From Acinetobacter sp. SFB (GTDB lineage: Bacteria; Pseudomonadota; Gammaproteobacteria; Pseudomonadales; Moraxellaceae), in contig NZ_LSZH01000011.1 in NCBI RefSeq assembly GCF_001647545.1, positions 124,001 to 188,000 on the forward strand: a DNA stretch of 64,000 nt, written 5' to 3'. A program made the translations under genes and the position numbers. The notes under the pieces were generated by a model. The model was not told where the DNA came from. It did no database searches and saw only the letters and a list, made by a program, of their open reading frames with translations. This document shows positions 47,794-57,200 of the stretch, piece by piece (the stretch's first letter is position 1; every line of letters begins with the position of its first letter).

Positions 47794-48207
47794 TTACAGT
47801 GCAGCTTTAATTTTTTCAGCCAAGGCTTGGATTTTTTCTTGATCACCCATGTCTAAAGCATGTTTGCCCAACTCATGAACCGAACTTGGAATAAGGTGAA
47901 AATGTACATGCGGAACAGTTTGACCCGCAGATGCGCCTGAAAGTTGCATTAGTACAATACCTTTGACTTCGAGGGCTTTTTCCATTGCTTGCGCAATTTT
48001 TTGCACAATCTGAATGGTATACGCAGCAGCTTCAGGAGGTAGATCGAGTAATGTGATCGCAGGGGTTTTAGGGATAACCAGCGTGTGACCTTCAGCTTGT
48101 GGCATGATGTCCATAAAAGCAAGGACTTGATCATCTTCATAGACTTTAATTGCAGGAATTTCGTTGCGAATAATTCGTGCAAAAATATTTTGATCATCGT
48201 AAAGCAT
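47794..48207 (-). CDS. HIT-family nucleotide-binding hydrolase
   Basis: A 137-residue histidine-triad protein that likely hydrolyses nucleoside phosphoramidates or dinucleotides. The motif is HVHFHLIPS (His-x-His-x-His) at about residues 98-106, preceded by the family strand GHTLVIPKTPAITLLDL. It has no signal peptide. Its start follows a gap of 31 bp from the small secreted YARHG protein gene on the same strand. Confidence 0.92.
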   Translation of the reverse strand: MLYDDQNIFARIIRNEIPAIKVYEDDQVLAFMDIMPQAEGHTLVIPKTPAITLLDLPPEAAAYTIQIVQKIAQAMEKALEVKGIVLMQLSGASAGQTVPHVHFHLIPSSVHELGKHALDMGDQEKIQALAEKIKAAL

Positions 48208-48238
48208 GGCTAATCCTTAAAAGTGAATTGAACTGTAA

Positions 48239-48508
48239 TTATTTACAGTTCAATTCTTTCTGACGATCTTTGATGGCGTCAAGTCGTTGTTGCTCTTTTT
48301 CTGAAAATTTTGGTTTAGTTGTATAGCAATTATCATTGCCAAACTTCGCCTTGGCATCAGGATCTTTAAAGCAAAAACCTTTAGATGCGTAAATGACATC
48401 ATGGTCATTCTTCAATTTTTGACATTCTTGCTCTGGCGTTGCTGCAAAAGCACTTGCCCCAATAAAAGTTGCAACACTGGCAAAAATTGCAACACTTAAC
48501 TTAGTCAT
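48239..48508 (-). CDS. Small secreted YARHG-domain-like protein
   Basis: An 89-residue precursor with a signal peptide (MTKLSVAIFASVATFIGASAFA) and four or more cysteines in the mature part. The segment IYASKGFCFKDPDAKAKFG then NPKFSEK-like KPKFSEKEQQRLD fits the YARHG extracellular domain. The start at 48508 has CAGAGGAAA upstream; the longer frame from 48553 would precede a good signal peptide by 15 residues and is rejected. Confidence 0.7.
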   Translation of the reverse strand: MTKLSVAIFASVATFIGASAFAATPEQECQKLKNDHDVIYASKGFCFKDPDAKAKFGNDNCYTTKPKFSEKEQQRLDAIKDRQKELNCK

Positions 48509-48589
48509 GAGAGTTTCCTCTGTAAGAACATTGTGTATAACACATAAACACAATATTAGGTTTCGTTATCATTATTCAATGGCGATTTA

Positions 48590-49462
48590 TTACTCAAGGG
48601 TAATTTTACTCCATGATTCATACATTTTTACAGCGCTAGAAAAGTCACTGTCTTTTTCTGCTAAATCACTGGAAGCCTGAATTAAACTTTGAGTAAGCGC
48701 AATCACTGGCGCAGAAAGTCTGGCTTCACGAACTAGGTCTAAAGCAATCCCGGTATCTTTGGCCAATAACGGCAGGGCAAAGGTCAGAGGGAAGCTTCGA
48801 TTTAAAATACGCTGCGGCAACACAGTTTCCGTTACACCACTTTTGCCACTTGAAGCATTAATACAATCCAAGGCTTCATTCAGGTTGACGCCATGTGCTT
48901 TAAGGGCAGTAAAACCTTCGGCCACTGAACAAAGATTTACAGCCAATAACATATTGTTTACAGCTTTAACTGCAAATCCTGCGCCCGGGCCACCGACATG
49001 TTTGATCAGCTTGCCAAAGGCTTGAATGGCAGGTAGCGCCTTTTCAAAAGCACTCGCTTCTCCGCCAATCATTACAGTTAAGGTCGCATTTTCAGCCCCA
49101 ATGGTTTGACCACTGACTGGTGCATCAAGGAAATCTACATCTTGTTCTTTTAATTGGATTGCCAGTTTTTTTGCCGATTCAGGAACACCACTGGTGCAAT
49201 CCACCCATACAGCACCGGATTTAATTTTGATACTGGCAATCAAATCTTCGACGTCTTTGCTGGTCGGTAGGCAGGAAAAAATGATGTCTGCTTGAACTGC
49301 CTGTTCAAGTTCAACTGCTTGCGTACCAAACTCAGTTGCATGCTGTTGGGCTTTTTCGAAATTACGGTTCCAGACATAGACCGTGTCGAAATGTTGAGGT
49401 AAATGTGCCGCCATGCGGTAACCCATCGCCCCTAAGCCGATGAATGCAACTGACTGAATCAT
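48590..49462 (-). CDS. NAD(P)-dependent 3-hydroxyisobutyrate dehydrogenase-like enzyme
   Basis: A 290-residue beta-hydroxyacid dehydrogenase. It has the Rossmann motif FIGLGAMGYRMAAHL, the substrate loop DAPVSGQTIGAENATLTVMIGG and the catalytic lysine region GPGAGFAVKAVNNMLLA. The substrate could be 3-hydroxyisobutyrate, tartronate semialdehyde or a related acid. The neighbours give no pathway context. It is 10 bp before the PhaC-like hydrolase in the same direction (downstream of it). Confidence 0.88.
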   Translation of the reverse strand: MIQSVAFIGLGAMGYRMAAHLPQHFDTVYVWNRNFEKAQQHATEFGTQAVELEQAVQADIIFSCLPTSKDVEDLIASIKIKSGAVWVDCTSGVPESAKKLAIQLKEQDVDFLDAPVSGQTIGAENATLTVMIGGEASAFEKALPAIQAFGKLIKHVGGPGAGFAVKAVNNMLLAVNLCSVAEGFTALKAHGVNLNEALDCINASSGKSGVTETVLPQRILNRSFPLTFALPLLAKDTGIALDLVREARLSAPVIALTQSLIQASSDLAEKDSDFSSAVKMYESWSKITLE

Positions 49463-49472
49463 GATGTGTCCT

Positions 49473-50621
49473 TTATATTTTGCTTGATCTATGTTTTAGC
49501 CATGTGGTCATAAATGGCCAGAATTCATTGGCACTAGATTGACTCGACATCAATCCTAAATGACCACCCGGAATAAGAGTAAACGTGACATCCTGACTAT
49601 TTGTCAATTCAATTAAAGGCTTAACCGCCTCTGCAGATACGATTTGGTCGCTACGACCCGCACCCACCAATACAGAGCACTCAATATTCTTTAATTCGAT
49701 ATTGTTATCTTGTAATTGGATAACGCCATTTTTGAGCGGATTTTGTAGCCAGACATTAAAAATCATGTCCTGATTGATACCACCGGGATAATCAATCATG
49801 CGGTTGAGGAAATGTCCCATGGTGGCGTGTTCATACAAAATTTGCGTGTTATCCAAATTAAGCAGCAGTTGCTTTTGACTTTGAATCCATCCTATAGGGT
49901 CTATAATTTTAAACCCGAAAGCATTTAGCAATCCCGGAGTATGGATCAGATATTTAGGTAAAGATTCAGAAAAGATTTTATTTTGCAGAGCTCTATTTTT
50001 AGCAATCAGTTGATTGACTTTTTGAAACAGTTTGCCGGTACGGCCTGAGGCGTAACTGTCTACCGGACTGCCCAATACAATCAAATTTTTAACGTAATTC
50101 GGTTTATGCAGTGCGCAATACAGCATGACGAATACACCGGACATACTCCAGCCATGCAGTGAAATTTCATCGCTGTTTGAATGTTGGCGAATTTGCTCAA
50201 TACAATGTGGAATTGCATCATCAATAAATGACATAAAATTGAGGAAGCGATCTTTATAGTTGTATTGTCCCCATTCGACCAAATAAACATCAAAACCACT
50301 ATTTTGAAAATGTTTGACCAGCGAGCGGTAAGGGTACAAGTCATAAATTGCCATGTTGATGGCTAAAGGTGCAATAAAGACCAGTGGTTCTTTATATTGT
50401 TTGTCTGGAGAAGCGTAATAACGCACACGAGTTTGTTTATATTCAGCAATGACTTCATAAGGCGTGGTTTGCGATAAAACCAGCGACTTTGAATTAAACA
50501 AACTGGTCGACAGGTTTTTAAGCTTGCTTTTCTGTTTGGCAATTTTATTTTTAACTTGAATCATTGCTGAGAGTACTAACATATGAGTGGATTGATCGAA
50601 GTGTAGGCGATATTTATGCAT
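49473..50621 (-). CDS. PhaC-like alpha/beta hydrolase with Ser nucleophile
   Basis: A 382-residue alpha/beta-hydrolase-fold protein resembling polyhydroxyalkanoate synthases. Shared segments are PLVFIAPLAINMAIYDL, SGFDVYLVEWGQYNYKDR and VLVGAGRSDQIVS (Asp) then PGGHLG (His). The nucleophile elbow is GWSMSG, with Ser where PHA synthases have Cys (GxCxG), so polymer synthesis is doubtful. It may be an esterase or thioesterase of the PhaC superfamily. It is divergent from metZ. The start may be any of several early Mets. Confidence 0.7.
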   Translation of the reverse strand: MHKYRLHFDQSTHMLVLSAMIQVKNKIAKQKSKLKNLSTSLFNSKSLVLSQTTPYEVIAEYKQTRVRYYASPDKQYKEPLVFIAPLAINMAIYDLYPYRSLVKHFQNSGFDVYLVEWGQYNYKDRFLNFMSFIDDAIPHCIEQIRQHSNSDEISLHGWSMSGVFVMLYCALHKPNYVKNLIVLGSPVDSYASGRTGKLFQKVNQLIAKNRALQNKIFSESLPKYLIHTPGLLNAFGFKIIDPIGWIQSQKQLLLNLDNTQILYEHATMGHFLNRMIDYPGGINQDMIFNVWLQNPLKNGVIQLQDNNIELKNIECSVLVGAGRSDQIVSAEAVKPLIELTNSQDVTFTLIPGGHLGLMSSQSSANEFWPFMTTWLKHRSSKI

Positions 50622-50702
50622 TATACCTTGACCTTAAATACCATAGGCGCTCAAAATGTTGGCAATTATTAGCAACGGCAGTCTAAGGACTGGGTAGGAA
50701 AG

Positions 50703-51890
50703 ATGAGCCAACAAGACGACATTGAATACCAATTAGATACTTTAGCCATCCGTACAGGTCATACACGCAGTTTTGAAGGTGAACACAGCGAGCCAATTTT
50801 CCTGACATCTTCATTTGTTTATGAAAATGCAGCAGAAGCAGCCGCTAAATTTTCCGGTCAAGAACCGGGAAATATTTATTCACGTTTTACCAATCCGACT
50901 GTAGCGATGTTCGAAAAACGTTTAGCTGCCCTGGAAGGTGCTGAACGTGCTGTGGCAACCAGTTCGGGTATGGCAGCCATTATGGCTGTGGCAATGTCCT
51001 ATTTAAAATTGGGCGATCATGTCATCTGTTCACGTGCAGTGTTTGGTTCAACTGTATCCTTGTTTGAAAAATACGTGGCCAAATTTGGTGTAACTGTCGA
51101 TTTTGTTGATTTGACAGATTTACAAGCATGGAAAAATGCCATCAAGCCTGAAACCAAGTTACTGTTTGTTGAATCTCCATCCAATCCGCTTGCTGAAGTT
51201 GCCGATGTTCAAGCCTTGGCAGATCTTGCCCATGCCAATGGTGCATTGCTGGCCATTGATAACAGCTTCTGTACGCCAGTGTTGCAACAACCGATTAAAT
51301 TGGGTGCCGACTTGGTGGTTTACTCAGCGACTAAATACTTAGATGGTCAAGGCCGTGCTTTGGGCGGTGCTGTGGTGGGTAATCACAAACTGCTTGAAGA
51401 AGTATTTGGTTATGTGCGTACCACCGGTCCATCAATGAGCCCATTCAATGCATGGATATTTTTGAAAGGTCTGGAAACTTTACGTTTACGTATGCGTGAA
51501 CATTCTGCAAGTGCCCAAAAGCTGGCTGAATTCTTGAACAATCATGAAAAAGTTGAAAAAGTGTATTACGCCGGTTTAACTTCGCATGTGGGTCATGAAC
51601 TTGCAGCAAAACAACAAACTGGTTTTGGCGGCATTGTTTCATTTGAAGTGAAAGCTGGTCGTGAAGGGGCTTGGAAAGTCATTGACAATACCCAATTTAT
51701 TTCTATCACCGGTAATTTAGGGGATGCGAAATCGACAATTACTCACCCAGCGACCACAACTCACGGTAAACTCTCAGCGGAAGCAAAAGAAGCGGCAGGT
51801 ATTCGTGAAGGTTTAATTCGTGTATCTGTTGGTTTGGAAGATATTGATGATATTATTCGCGACATTCGTCGTGGTTTAGATTTAATCTAA
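50703..51890 (+). CDS. metZ: O-succinylhomoserine sulfhydrylase
   Basis: PLP enzyme making homocysteine directly from O-succinylhomoserine and sulfide. The 395-residue protein has the Cys/Met-metabolism signature FVESPSNPLAEVADVQAL, the PLP lysine block YSATKYLDGQGRALGGAVVG, and GNIYSRFTNPTVAMFEKRLAALEGAE. It ends DIDDIIRDIRRGLDLI, as in MetZ. MetZ is preferred over MetB because the sequence resembles the Pseudomonas-type protein. Confidence 0.93.
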   Translation: MSQQDDIEYQLDTLAIRTGHTRSFEGEHSEPIFLTSSFVYENAAEAAAKFSGQEPGNIYSRFTNPTVAMFEKRLAALEGAERAVATSSGMAAIMAVAMSYLKLGDHVICSRAVFGSTVSLFEKYVAKFGVTVDFVDLTDLQAWKNAIKPETKLLFVESPSNPLAEVADVQALADLAHANGALLAIDNSFCTPVLQQPIKLGADLVVYSATKYLDGQGRALGGAVVGNHKLLEEVFGYVRTTGPSMSPFNAWIFLKGLETLRLRMREHSASAQKLAEFLNNHEKVEKVYYAGLTSHVGHELAAKQQTGFGGIVSFEVKAGREGAWKVIDNTQFISITGNLGDAKSTITHPATTTHGKLSAEAKEAAGIREGLIRVSVGLEDIDDIIRDIRRGLDLI

Positions 51891-51932
51891 TTTATAAACA
51901 CTGATTTAGAAAATAATTGTTCGGAGAATTTT

Positions 51933-52262
51933 ATGAACATTAATATGTTGATGCAGCAAGCGCAACGCATGCAGAAAGATGTTGAAAGCAACATGAAAAA
52001 AGCCAAAGAAGAGCTTGCTCAGACTGAAGTGAATGCTGAAGCTGGCGGTGGTTTGGTGAAAGTGACCATGACTTGCCGTAACGTGGTAAAACGTATCGAA
52101 ATCAGTCCTGAACTTCTGCAAGACGATCCTGATATGATTGAAGACTTGATTGCTGCTGCAATGAATGATGCTGCACGTCAAGCTGAAGCGGTTTCTGAAG
52201 AACGCATGAAAGCGGCTAACTCCGGTATGGGCTTGCCACCTGGCCTTTCTGGTTTGTTCTAA
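51933..52262 (+). CDS. ybaB: Nucleoid-associated protein YbaB/EbfC
   Basis: Small dimeric DNA-binding protein. The 109-residue product has the family sequence [20 protein letters not shown] and [19 protein letters not shown], then [10 protein letters not shown], and ends [12 protein letters not shown]. It is 12 bp upstream of recR, the usual ybaB-recR pair. Confidence 0.96.
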   Translation: MNINMLMQQAQRMQKDVESNMKKAKEELAQTEVNAEAGGGLVKVTMTCRNVVKRIEISPELLQDDPDMIEDLIAAAMNDAARQAEAVSEERMKAANSGMGLPPGLSGLF

Positions 52263-52274
52263 GGAATACGTTGA

Positions 52275-52871
52275 GTGTTTAGTGATCGGTTTGATCAGCT
52301 GGTACAAGCTTTACGTATTTTGCCAAGTGTTGGGCCGAAATCGGCTCAGCGCATGGCATTACACCTGATCATGAAAAATCGGGAAGGTGCCGTAGGCTTG
52401 GCCCATGCTTTAAATGAAGCAACCACCTATATTCATGAATGTAGCGTTTGTCATTCACTGACTGAAAATGAAGTCTGTGATATTTGCCTGTCCCATGAAC
52501 GTGATGATCAGCTGCTCTGTGTGGTGGAATCACCTGCAGATGTGATGGCGATTGAACAAAGTGGCAGTTTTCGTGGTAAATACCATGTGCTGGGTGGGCA
52601 TTTATCGCCACTGGATGGGATTGGCCCTGAAGAAATTGGTATTCCATATCTGATTCAGCGCTTGAGTCAAGGCAATGTTTCTGAAGTGATCCTGGCCACC
52701 AATGCCACTGTAGAAGGTCAGGCAACTGCACATTACTTGGTTGAAGCGAGCAAGCATTTGCCTGTACAAATGACCCGAATTGCTCAAGGGGTTCCTCAAG
52801 GGGGAGAGCTTGAATATGTTGATAGCCATACTTTAAGTCAGGCAGTTCATAACCGGATGCGTATGAAATAA
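52275..52871 (+). CDS. recR: Recombination mediator RecR
   Basis: Works with RecFO to load RecA at gaps. The 198-residue protein has an HhH region (RILPSVGPKSAQRMALHL), a four-Cys zinc motif (CSVCHSLTENEVCDIC) and a Toprim domain (LCVVESPADVMAIEQSG then GGHLSPLDGIGPE). The start is GTG at 52275, preceded by AAGGA at 52261-52265. Confidence 0.96.
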   Translation: MFSDRFDQLVQALRILPSVGPKSAQRMALHLIMKNREGAVGLAHALNEATTYIHECSVCHSLTENEVCDICLSHERDDQLLCVVESPADVMAIEQSGSFRGKYHVLGGHLSPLDGIGPEEIGIPYLIQRLSQGNVSEVILATNATVEGQATAHYLVEASKHLPVQMTRIAQGVPQGGELEYVDSHTLSQAVHNRMRMK

Positions 52872-52893
52872 GTACTTAGGTGCTTATTTTATC
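52867..52893 (+). terminator. Terminator overlapping the recR stop codon
   Basis: AATAAGTAC pairs with GTGCTTATT around TTAG (one G-U), followed by a T-rich tract. The left arm includes the recR stop codon. Confidence 0.6.
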
Positions 52894-53096
52894 ATTTAAA
52901 GAGTAAACCAAGACTTAACTAACGTTTAGCTCATTGAAATATAAACTTATACAAAAAAAATATAAGAAATGATTTTCGTTTAAAAGAAAGGCTTAAATTA
53001 AAGTAATAAATTCTACAAACATAAATTTTGTTATATCTAAATGTTATATATCGGTTAATATACTTTTAAAGAGAATCTGATTTTAGACTCGGTAAT

Positions 53097-54239
53097 ATGT
53101 TTCAGTTCATTCAGCACCAAAAAGACTTAGATAATATTTTGCATTTGATGGGGCAGACCTCCATTTATGGATTAGACACAGAATTTATTAAAGTCGACAC
53201 CTTATGGCCTAAATTGGGTGTATTTCAGATTAATGTTGCAGGTCAAATCTTTTTGCTCGATGGGGCAAGTCTGGATTTGTCTGCATTTTGGCAAAAATTA
53301 TTTCAAGCACAGCAAAATATTTTTCATGCCTGTAGTGAAGATATCGATCTCATCTATCACTATGCACAGCAAAAAAGCCTAAGCAATGTTTTTGATACCC
53401 AAGTGGGATTGTCTTTTCTGGGACATGGATTGCAAGTTAGTTATCAAAATGCGTTGAAACAAATACTTGATATCGATATCGACAAAGATCAGACACGATC
53501 TGATTGGCTGGCACGTCCGCTTAGTCCGGAACAGCTGACTTATGCAGCCAATGATGTGCTTTATTTGATGAATTTATCCAATAAAATTCAGCATGAATTA
53601 ACCGAGAAAAATTTGCTTGAGTTTGCAATTGAAGATTGCCGTCATTTAACTCATGAGATTGGTCAAGAAACCCCACTAGATTTGCTCTACCATGATGTGG
53701 GAAATTACCGCCATTCACGCCGTCAATTGATGCAGTTACAGCAACTGGCAGTGTGGCGTGAACAGATGGTGAAAGCGCTGAATTATCCACGCAGTTTTAT
53801 TCTGAAAACTTCAACTATGATTGATCTGGTGGAAAAAAATCCACGTAATCATTTTCAGTTATCCAGCATTAAAGATATTCGTCAAAATATCGTGCGTGAT
53901 CATGGTAAGACCATTCTGGATTTATTGAACTTCTTACCCCAACAGGCGGAATGGCCACTTCGTATGGCACGACCAATTCGTCATTCCTCCAAGGATATTG
54001 GTGAAAAAGTCGATAACATTATTCAGGCGATAGTGGAAGAAACTACCGTACCGAAAGAAGTATTAATGCGTAAAAAATGGCTGAATGCACTGTATCAACA
54101 TGTGGTTTTTCATAATGACGAACAGGATTTACCTGCCTATCTTTTAGGTTGGCGCTATGAGCTGTTAACCAAACCACTGATTGATGTTCTGCATGCGGAT
54201 GAACAATATCTGTCTACCCAAATGAAGGTGATTGAGTAA
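53097..54239 (+). CDS. rnd: Ribonuclease D
   Basis: 3'-5' exoribonuclease for tRNA and stable RNA maturation. The 380-residue protein has the DEDD motifs: YGLDTEF (Asp-Glu), ACSEDIDLI (Asp) and the C-terminal YAANDVLYL (Tyr-x3-Asp). An HRDC-like helical domain follows (RRQLMQLQQLAVWREQMVKAL). It stands after a 225-bp AT-rich gap in which I see nothing beyond the recR terminator. Its own terminator separates it from ycgL. Confidence 0.93.
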   Translation: MFQFIQHQKDLDNILHLMGQTSIYGLDTEFIKVDTLWPKLGVFQINVAGQIFLLDGASLDLSAFWQKLFQAQQNIFHACSEDIDLIYHYAQQKSLSNVFDTQVGLSFLGHGLQVSYQNALKQILDIDIDKDQTRSDWLARPLSPEQLTYAANDVLYLMNLSNKIQHELTEKNLLEFAIEDCRHLTHEIGQETPLDLLYHDVGNYRHSRRQLMQLQQLAVWREQMVKALNYPRSFILKTSTMIDLVEKNPRNHFQLSSIKDIRQNIVRDHGKTILDLLNFLPQQAEWPLRMARPIRHSSKDIGEKVDNIIQAIVEETTVPKEVLMRKKWLNALYQHVVFHNDEQDLPAYLLGWRYELLTKPLIDVLHADEQYLSTQMKVIE

Positions 54240-54282
54240 TTTTTAAACAGATTGCTTAAAGAATTATCGTTTATACAAAATC

Positions 54283-54326
54283 AAGACTGATGCGTTAATA
54301 ATCACTAATGTATCGGTCTTTTTTTT
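54283..54326 (+). terminator. Terminator of rnd
   Basis: AAGACTGAT (54283-54291) pairs with ATCGGTCTT (54312-54320), one G-U, followed by eight Ts. Because it covers the beginning of the longest ycgL frame, that frame must start further downstream. Confidence 0.8.
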
Positions 54327-54367
54327 GCTGTATGCTTAAGCCAAGTTTTATGAGTACTGTTTCAACT

Positions 54368-54676
54368 ATGCATTGTTCAATTTTCAAATCCAGCAAAAAA
54401 GATGAAATGTATCTTTACATTGCCCGTCCTGAGCCAACTGAAAACGAAGCTGAAGCAGCAAGTCCGCTTGAGGTTTTACCTGAGCCGATGCGTATTGCAT
54501 TTGGTCGTGCGACTTTTGTGATGGATTTAGAGATCTCTGAGAGTCGTAAATTGGCACGTGTAAATGTGTTGCATGTGATTGATTCAATTAAAACCAAAGG
54601 CTTCTTTATTCAAGTGCCACCAGAAGGTTTAATTAATCCTAATCAACCTGCCCCAGAAGGGTTGCGCGGTGCCTAA
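54368..54676 (+). CDS. YcgL-domain protein
   Basis: A 102-residue protein of the YcgL/DUF709 family. It has the signature [20 protein letters not shown] and [45 protein letters not shown]. Starts at 54308 or 54350 are in frame. The first lies inside the rnd terminator hairpin, and the family normally begins just before the first Cys, so 54368 is chosen. Position after rnd is a conserved arrangement. Function unknown. Confidence 0.85.
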   Translation: MHCSIFKSSKKDEMYLYIARPEPTENEAEAASPLEVLPEPMRIAFGRATFVMDLEISESRKLARVNVLHVIDSIKTKGFFIQVPPEGLINPNQPAPEGLRGA

Positions 54677-54697
54677 AATCGATTCAGGAGTTGCACG

Positions 54698-55081
54698 ATG
54701 AATAGTTTTCTTTCTCTCCTCGATTCAATTCCTGAAGACAGCATTGCTGTCACGGTTTATGTATTGGGAAGTATGATTATTCTTTGGGCGTGGTATGCGA
54801 TTGCGAAACGCTTGCCTCAACCTTTGGGTGGAATTACGTGGATCATTGGATTTGCGATTTTACTCACCCCTACGGTTTCTGAAGGAAATAATGCGTCCAT
54901 CGCCCCGGCAATTTTTGGGTTGTTATTTGGCATTTTAACCAAAGAAACTGCTTTGGTCTGGTCAAATGCTTCCCTTATCTTATTTGTTGTGGGACTTGGT
55001 CTGGTGGTTGGCTATTTATGGTCAAGATACACCGCCAACAAAGCAAAATTTGTAGTCAATAAAAATAGTTCACCGCTTTAA
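54698..55081 (+). CDS. Small membrane protein preceding MoxR/VWA genes
   Basis: A 127-residue protein with four hydrophobic segments: about 14-34, 46-62, 68-83 and 88-106. It has a basic tail (WSRYTANKAKFVVNKNSSPL). I do not recognise the family. It lies 21 bp after ycgL and 21 bp before the MoxR ATPase on the same strand, so it is probably co-transcribed with both. A link to the MoxR/VWA pair is inferred from position only. Confidence 0.6.
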   Translation: MNSFLSLLDSIPEDSIAVTVYVLGSMIILWAWYAIAKRLPQPLGGITWIIGFAILLTPTVSEGNNASIAPAIFGLLFGILTKETALVWSNASLILFVVGLGLVVGYLWSRYTANKAKFVVNKNSSPL

Positions 55082-55102
55082 GTAAAATAATAAGGTTAAA
55101 TT

Positions 55103-55954
55103 ATGTCTGTGGATACTCAACAATTTTCTGGTACAGATCAGTACATTGCGACTGATAGTTTAAAACTTGCTGTCAAAGCTGCACGCACACTGCAAAAACC
55201 GCTTTTGGTTAAAGGTGAGCCGGGTACAGGTAAAACTTTACTTGCAGAACAAGTCGCTGAAAGTTTGGGGCTTGAGCTGATTACCTGGCATATCAAGTCA
55301 ACCACCAAAGCACAGCAAGGCTTATATGAATACGATGCAGTCTCACGCTTGCGTGATAGCCAGCTGGGCGATGATCGTGTTTATGATATTAAAAACTATA
55401 TTAAACCTGGGAAATTGTGGGAAGCATTCACCCGTGAACAACGTTGTGTGTTATTGATTGATGAAATTGATAAAGCAGACATCGAGTTTCCAAACGACTT
55501 GTTGCATGAACTGGACAAAATGTCGTTCTTTGTTTATGAGACTGGGGAAACCATCACTGCGATCCAACGTCCAATCGTGATTATTACTTCAAACAATGAG
55601 AAAGAATTGCCGGATGCATTCTTGCGCCGTTGTTTCTTCCATTATATTGAATTCCCTGATGAAGCGACCATGCGCGAGATTATTGATGTGCATTTTCCGC
55701 AAGTATCAGCAAGCTTGGTCAACGAGGCTTTGCAAGTTTTCTTTAAGCTGCGTCAAATCCCAGGTTTAAAGAAACCACCTTCAACTTCTGAACTGATTGA
55801 CTGGTTAAGCCTGCTAATGGCAGATGACATGCCTGAAGACGTTCTGCGCAATCATGATAAATCCAAAGCGATTCCACCACTTTATGGTGCGCTGATTAAA
55901 AATGAGCAAGATGTCCAGTTGCTTGAACGTTTAGCCTTTATGTCACGTCGTTAA
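55103..55954 (+). CDS. MoxR-family AAA+ ATPase
   Basis: A 283-residue chaperone-like ATPase. It has Walker A GEPGTGKT (about residues 39-46), Walker B VLLIDEIDKAD, sensor 1 IVIITSNNEKELPDAFLRRC and an arginine finger in that segment. MoxR proteins typically work with a von Willebrand factor A protein encoded next to them. Here that gene follows by 13 bp. Substrate or complex unknown. Confidence 0.92.
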   Translation: MSVDTQQFSGTDQYIATDSLKLAVKAARTLQKPLLVKGEPGTGKTLLAEQVAESLGLELITWHIKSTTKAQQGLYEYDAVSRLRDSQLGDDRVYDIKNYIKPGKLWEAFTREQRCVLLIDEIDKADIEFPNDLLHELDKMSFFVYETGETITAIQRPIVIITSNNEKELPDAFLRRCFFHYIEFPDEATMREIIDVHFPQVSASLVNEALQVFFKLRQIPGLKKPPSTSELIDWLSLLMADDMPEDVLRNHDKSKAIPPLYGALIKNEQDVQLLERLAFMSRR

Positions 55955-55967
55955 GGGAGAAACACGC

Positions 55968-57155
55968 ATGTTTGTGCGATTGTTTTATACTTTGCGACGT
56001 TACGGCGTGCCCGTTTCAACACGTGAACTGATTGATCTGAATGAAGCGGTTGCGTCTGGTCTGGTTTTTGCAGATCAGGACGAGTTCTATCAACTGGCAA
56101 AAACTGTCATGGTTAAAGATGAACGTTTCTTTGACAAGTTTGACCGTGCTATGAAAGATTATTTTGATGGTATCTCAACGTTTGACTTGGATGATTTGCT
56201 CAATCAAGTGCATAAATTGCCGAAAGACTGGTTTGATCTTGAGTTGCTGGAAAAGCATCTGACACCAGAGCAGCGCGAAGAACTCAAAAAAGCCGGTTCC
56301 CTTGAAGAATTGATGAAGATGCTGGAAGAGCGTCTGCGTGAACAGCACAAGAAGCATCAGGGCGGCAACAAAATGATCGGCACGGGTGGCACATCACCCT
56401 TCGGTGCGTATGGCGATCATCCTGAAGGTGTGCGCATTGGTGGGCCGGGACGTAAACGTTCTGCCGTCAAGGTCTGGGAGCAGCGTAAATATCAAAACCT
56501 CGATGATGAACAGATTTTAGGTACCCGCCAGATGCAAATGGCACTCCGCCGGTTACGTAAATTTGCCCGTCAAGGTGCTGCTGAAGAACTGGATATCAAT
56601 AGCACCATCCGTGAAACGGCCAAGCAGGGCATTTTAGATGTGCAACTGGTGCCAGAGCGTCGTAACCGCATTAAAGTGCTGATGTTGTTTGATGTCGGCG
56701 GATCGATGGATTCACACATCGCGCAATGTGAAAAATTGTTCAGTGCTGCAAAAACCGAATTTAAAACCTTAGAGTACTTTTATTTCCATAACTGTTTGTA
56801 CGATTATGTGTGGAAGGACAATATCCGTCGCTCTAACACGCGCATGAATACTTGGGATTTATTCAATACCTATGGCCGGGACTATCGTGTGATTGTGGTA
56901 GGCGATGCCAGTATGGCACCTTATGAGCTAAGCTCGGTGGGTGGTTCGGTTGAATATATGAATGATGAAGCGGGCAATGTCTGGCTGCATCGTTTACGTC
57001 AGCATTTTGAAAAGACCGCATGGCTCAATCCTGAAGAAGACCGGTATTGGCATTACACACATACCATCGGTCAAATTAAGCAGATTTTTGAAAATCATAT
57101 GTATCCAATGACCTTGAAAGGTGTGGAAGATATGACGAAATATTTAGCTCGCTAG
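55968..57155 (+). CDS. VWA-domain protein (CoxE-like), MoxR partner
   Basis: A 395-residue cytoplasmic protein of the COG3552/CoxE class. The N-terminal half is helical and charged, with a Lys/Glu-rich stretch (EQREELKKAGSLEELMKMLEERLREQHKKHQ). The C-terminal VWA domain starts VLMLFDVGGSMDSHIAQCEKLFSAAKTEF. Its MIDAS is D-x-G-G-S rather than the D-x-S-x-S form; this variant is common in the family as I recall it. Pairing with the MoxR ATPase immediately upstream is standard. Confidence 0.88.
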   Translation: MFVRLFYTLRRYGVPVSTRELIDLNEAVASGLVFADQDEFYQLAKTVMVKDERFFDKFDRAMKDYFDGISTFDLDDLLNQVHKLPKDWFDLELLEKHLTPEQREELKKAGSLEELMKMLEERLREQHKKHQGGNKMIGTGGTSPFGAYGDHPEGVRIGGPGRKRSAVKVWEQRKYQNLDDEQILGTRQMQMALRRLRKFARQGAAEELDINSTIRETAKQGILDVQLVPERRNRIKVLMLFDVGGSMDSHIAQCEKLFSAAKTEFKTLEYFYFHNCLYDYVWKDNIRRSNTRMNTWDLFNTYGRDYRVIVVGDASMAPYELSSVGGSVEYMNDEAGNVWLHRLRQHFEKTAWLNPEEDRYWHYTHTIGQIKQIFENHMYPMTLKGVEDMTKYLAR

Positions 57156-57200
57156 TATAATAAAACTTAACGCGTTGCTTTCAAATAAAGGAATTGGAAA

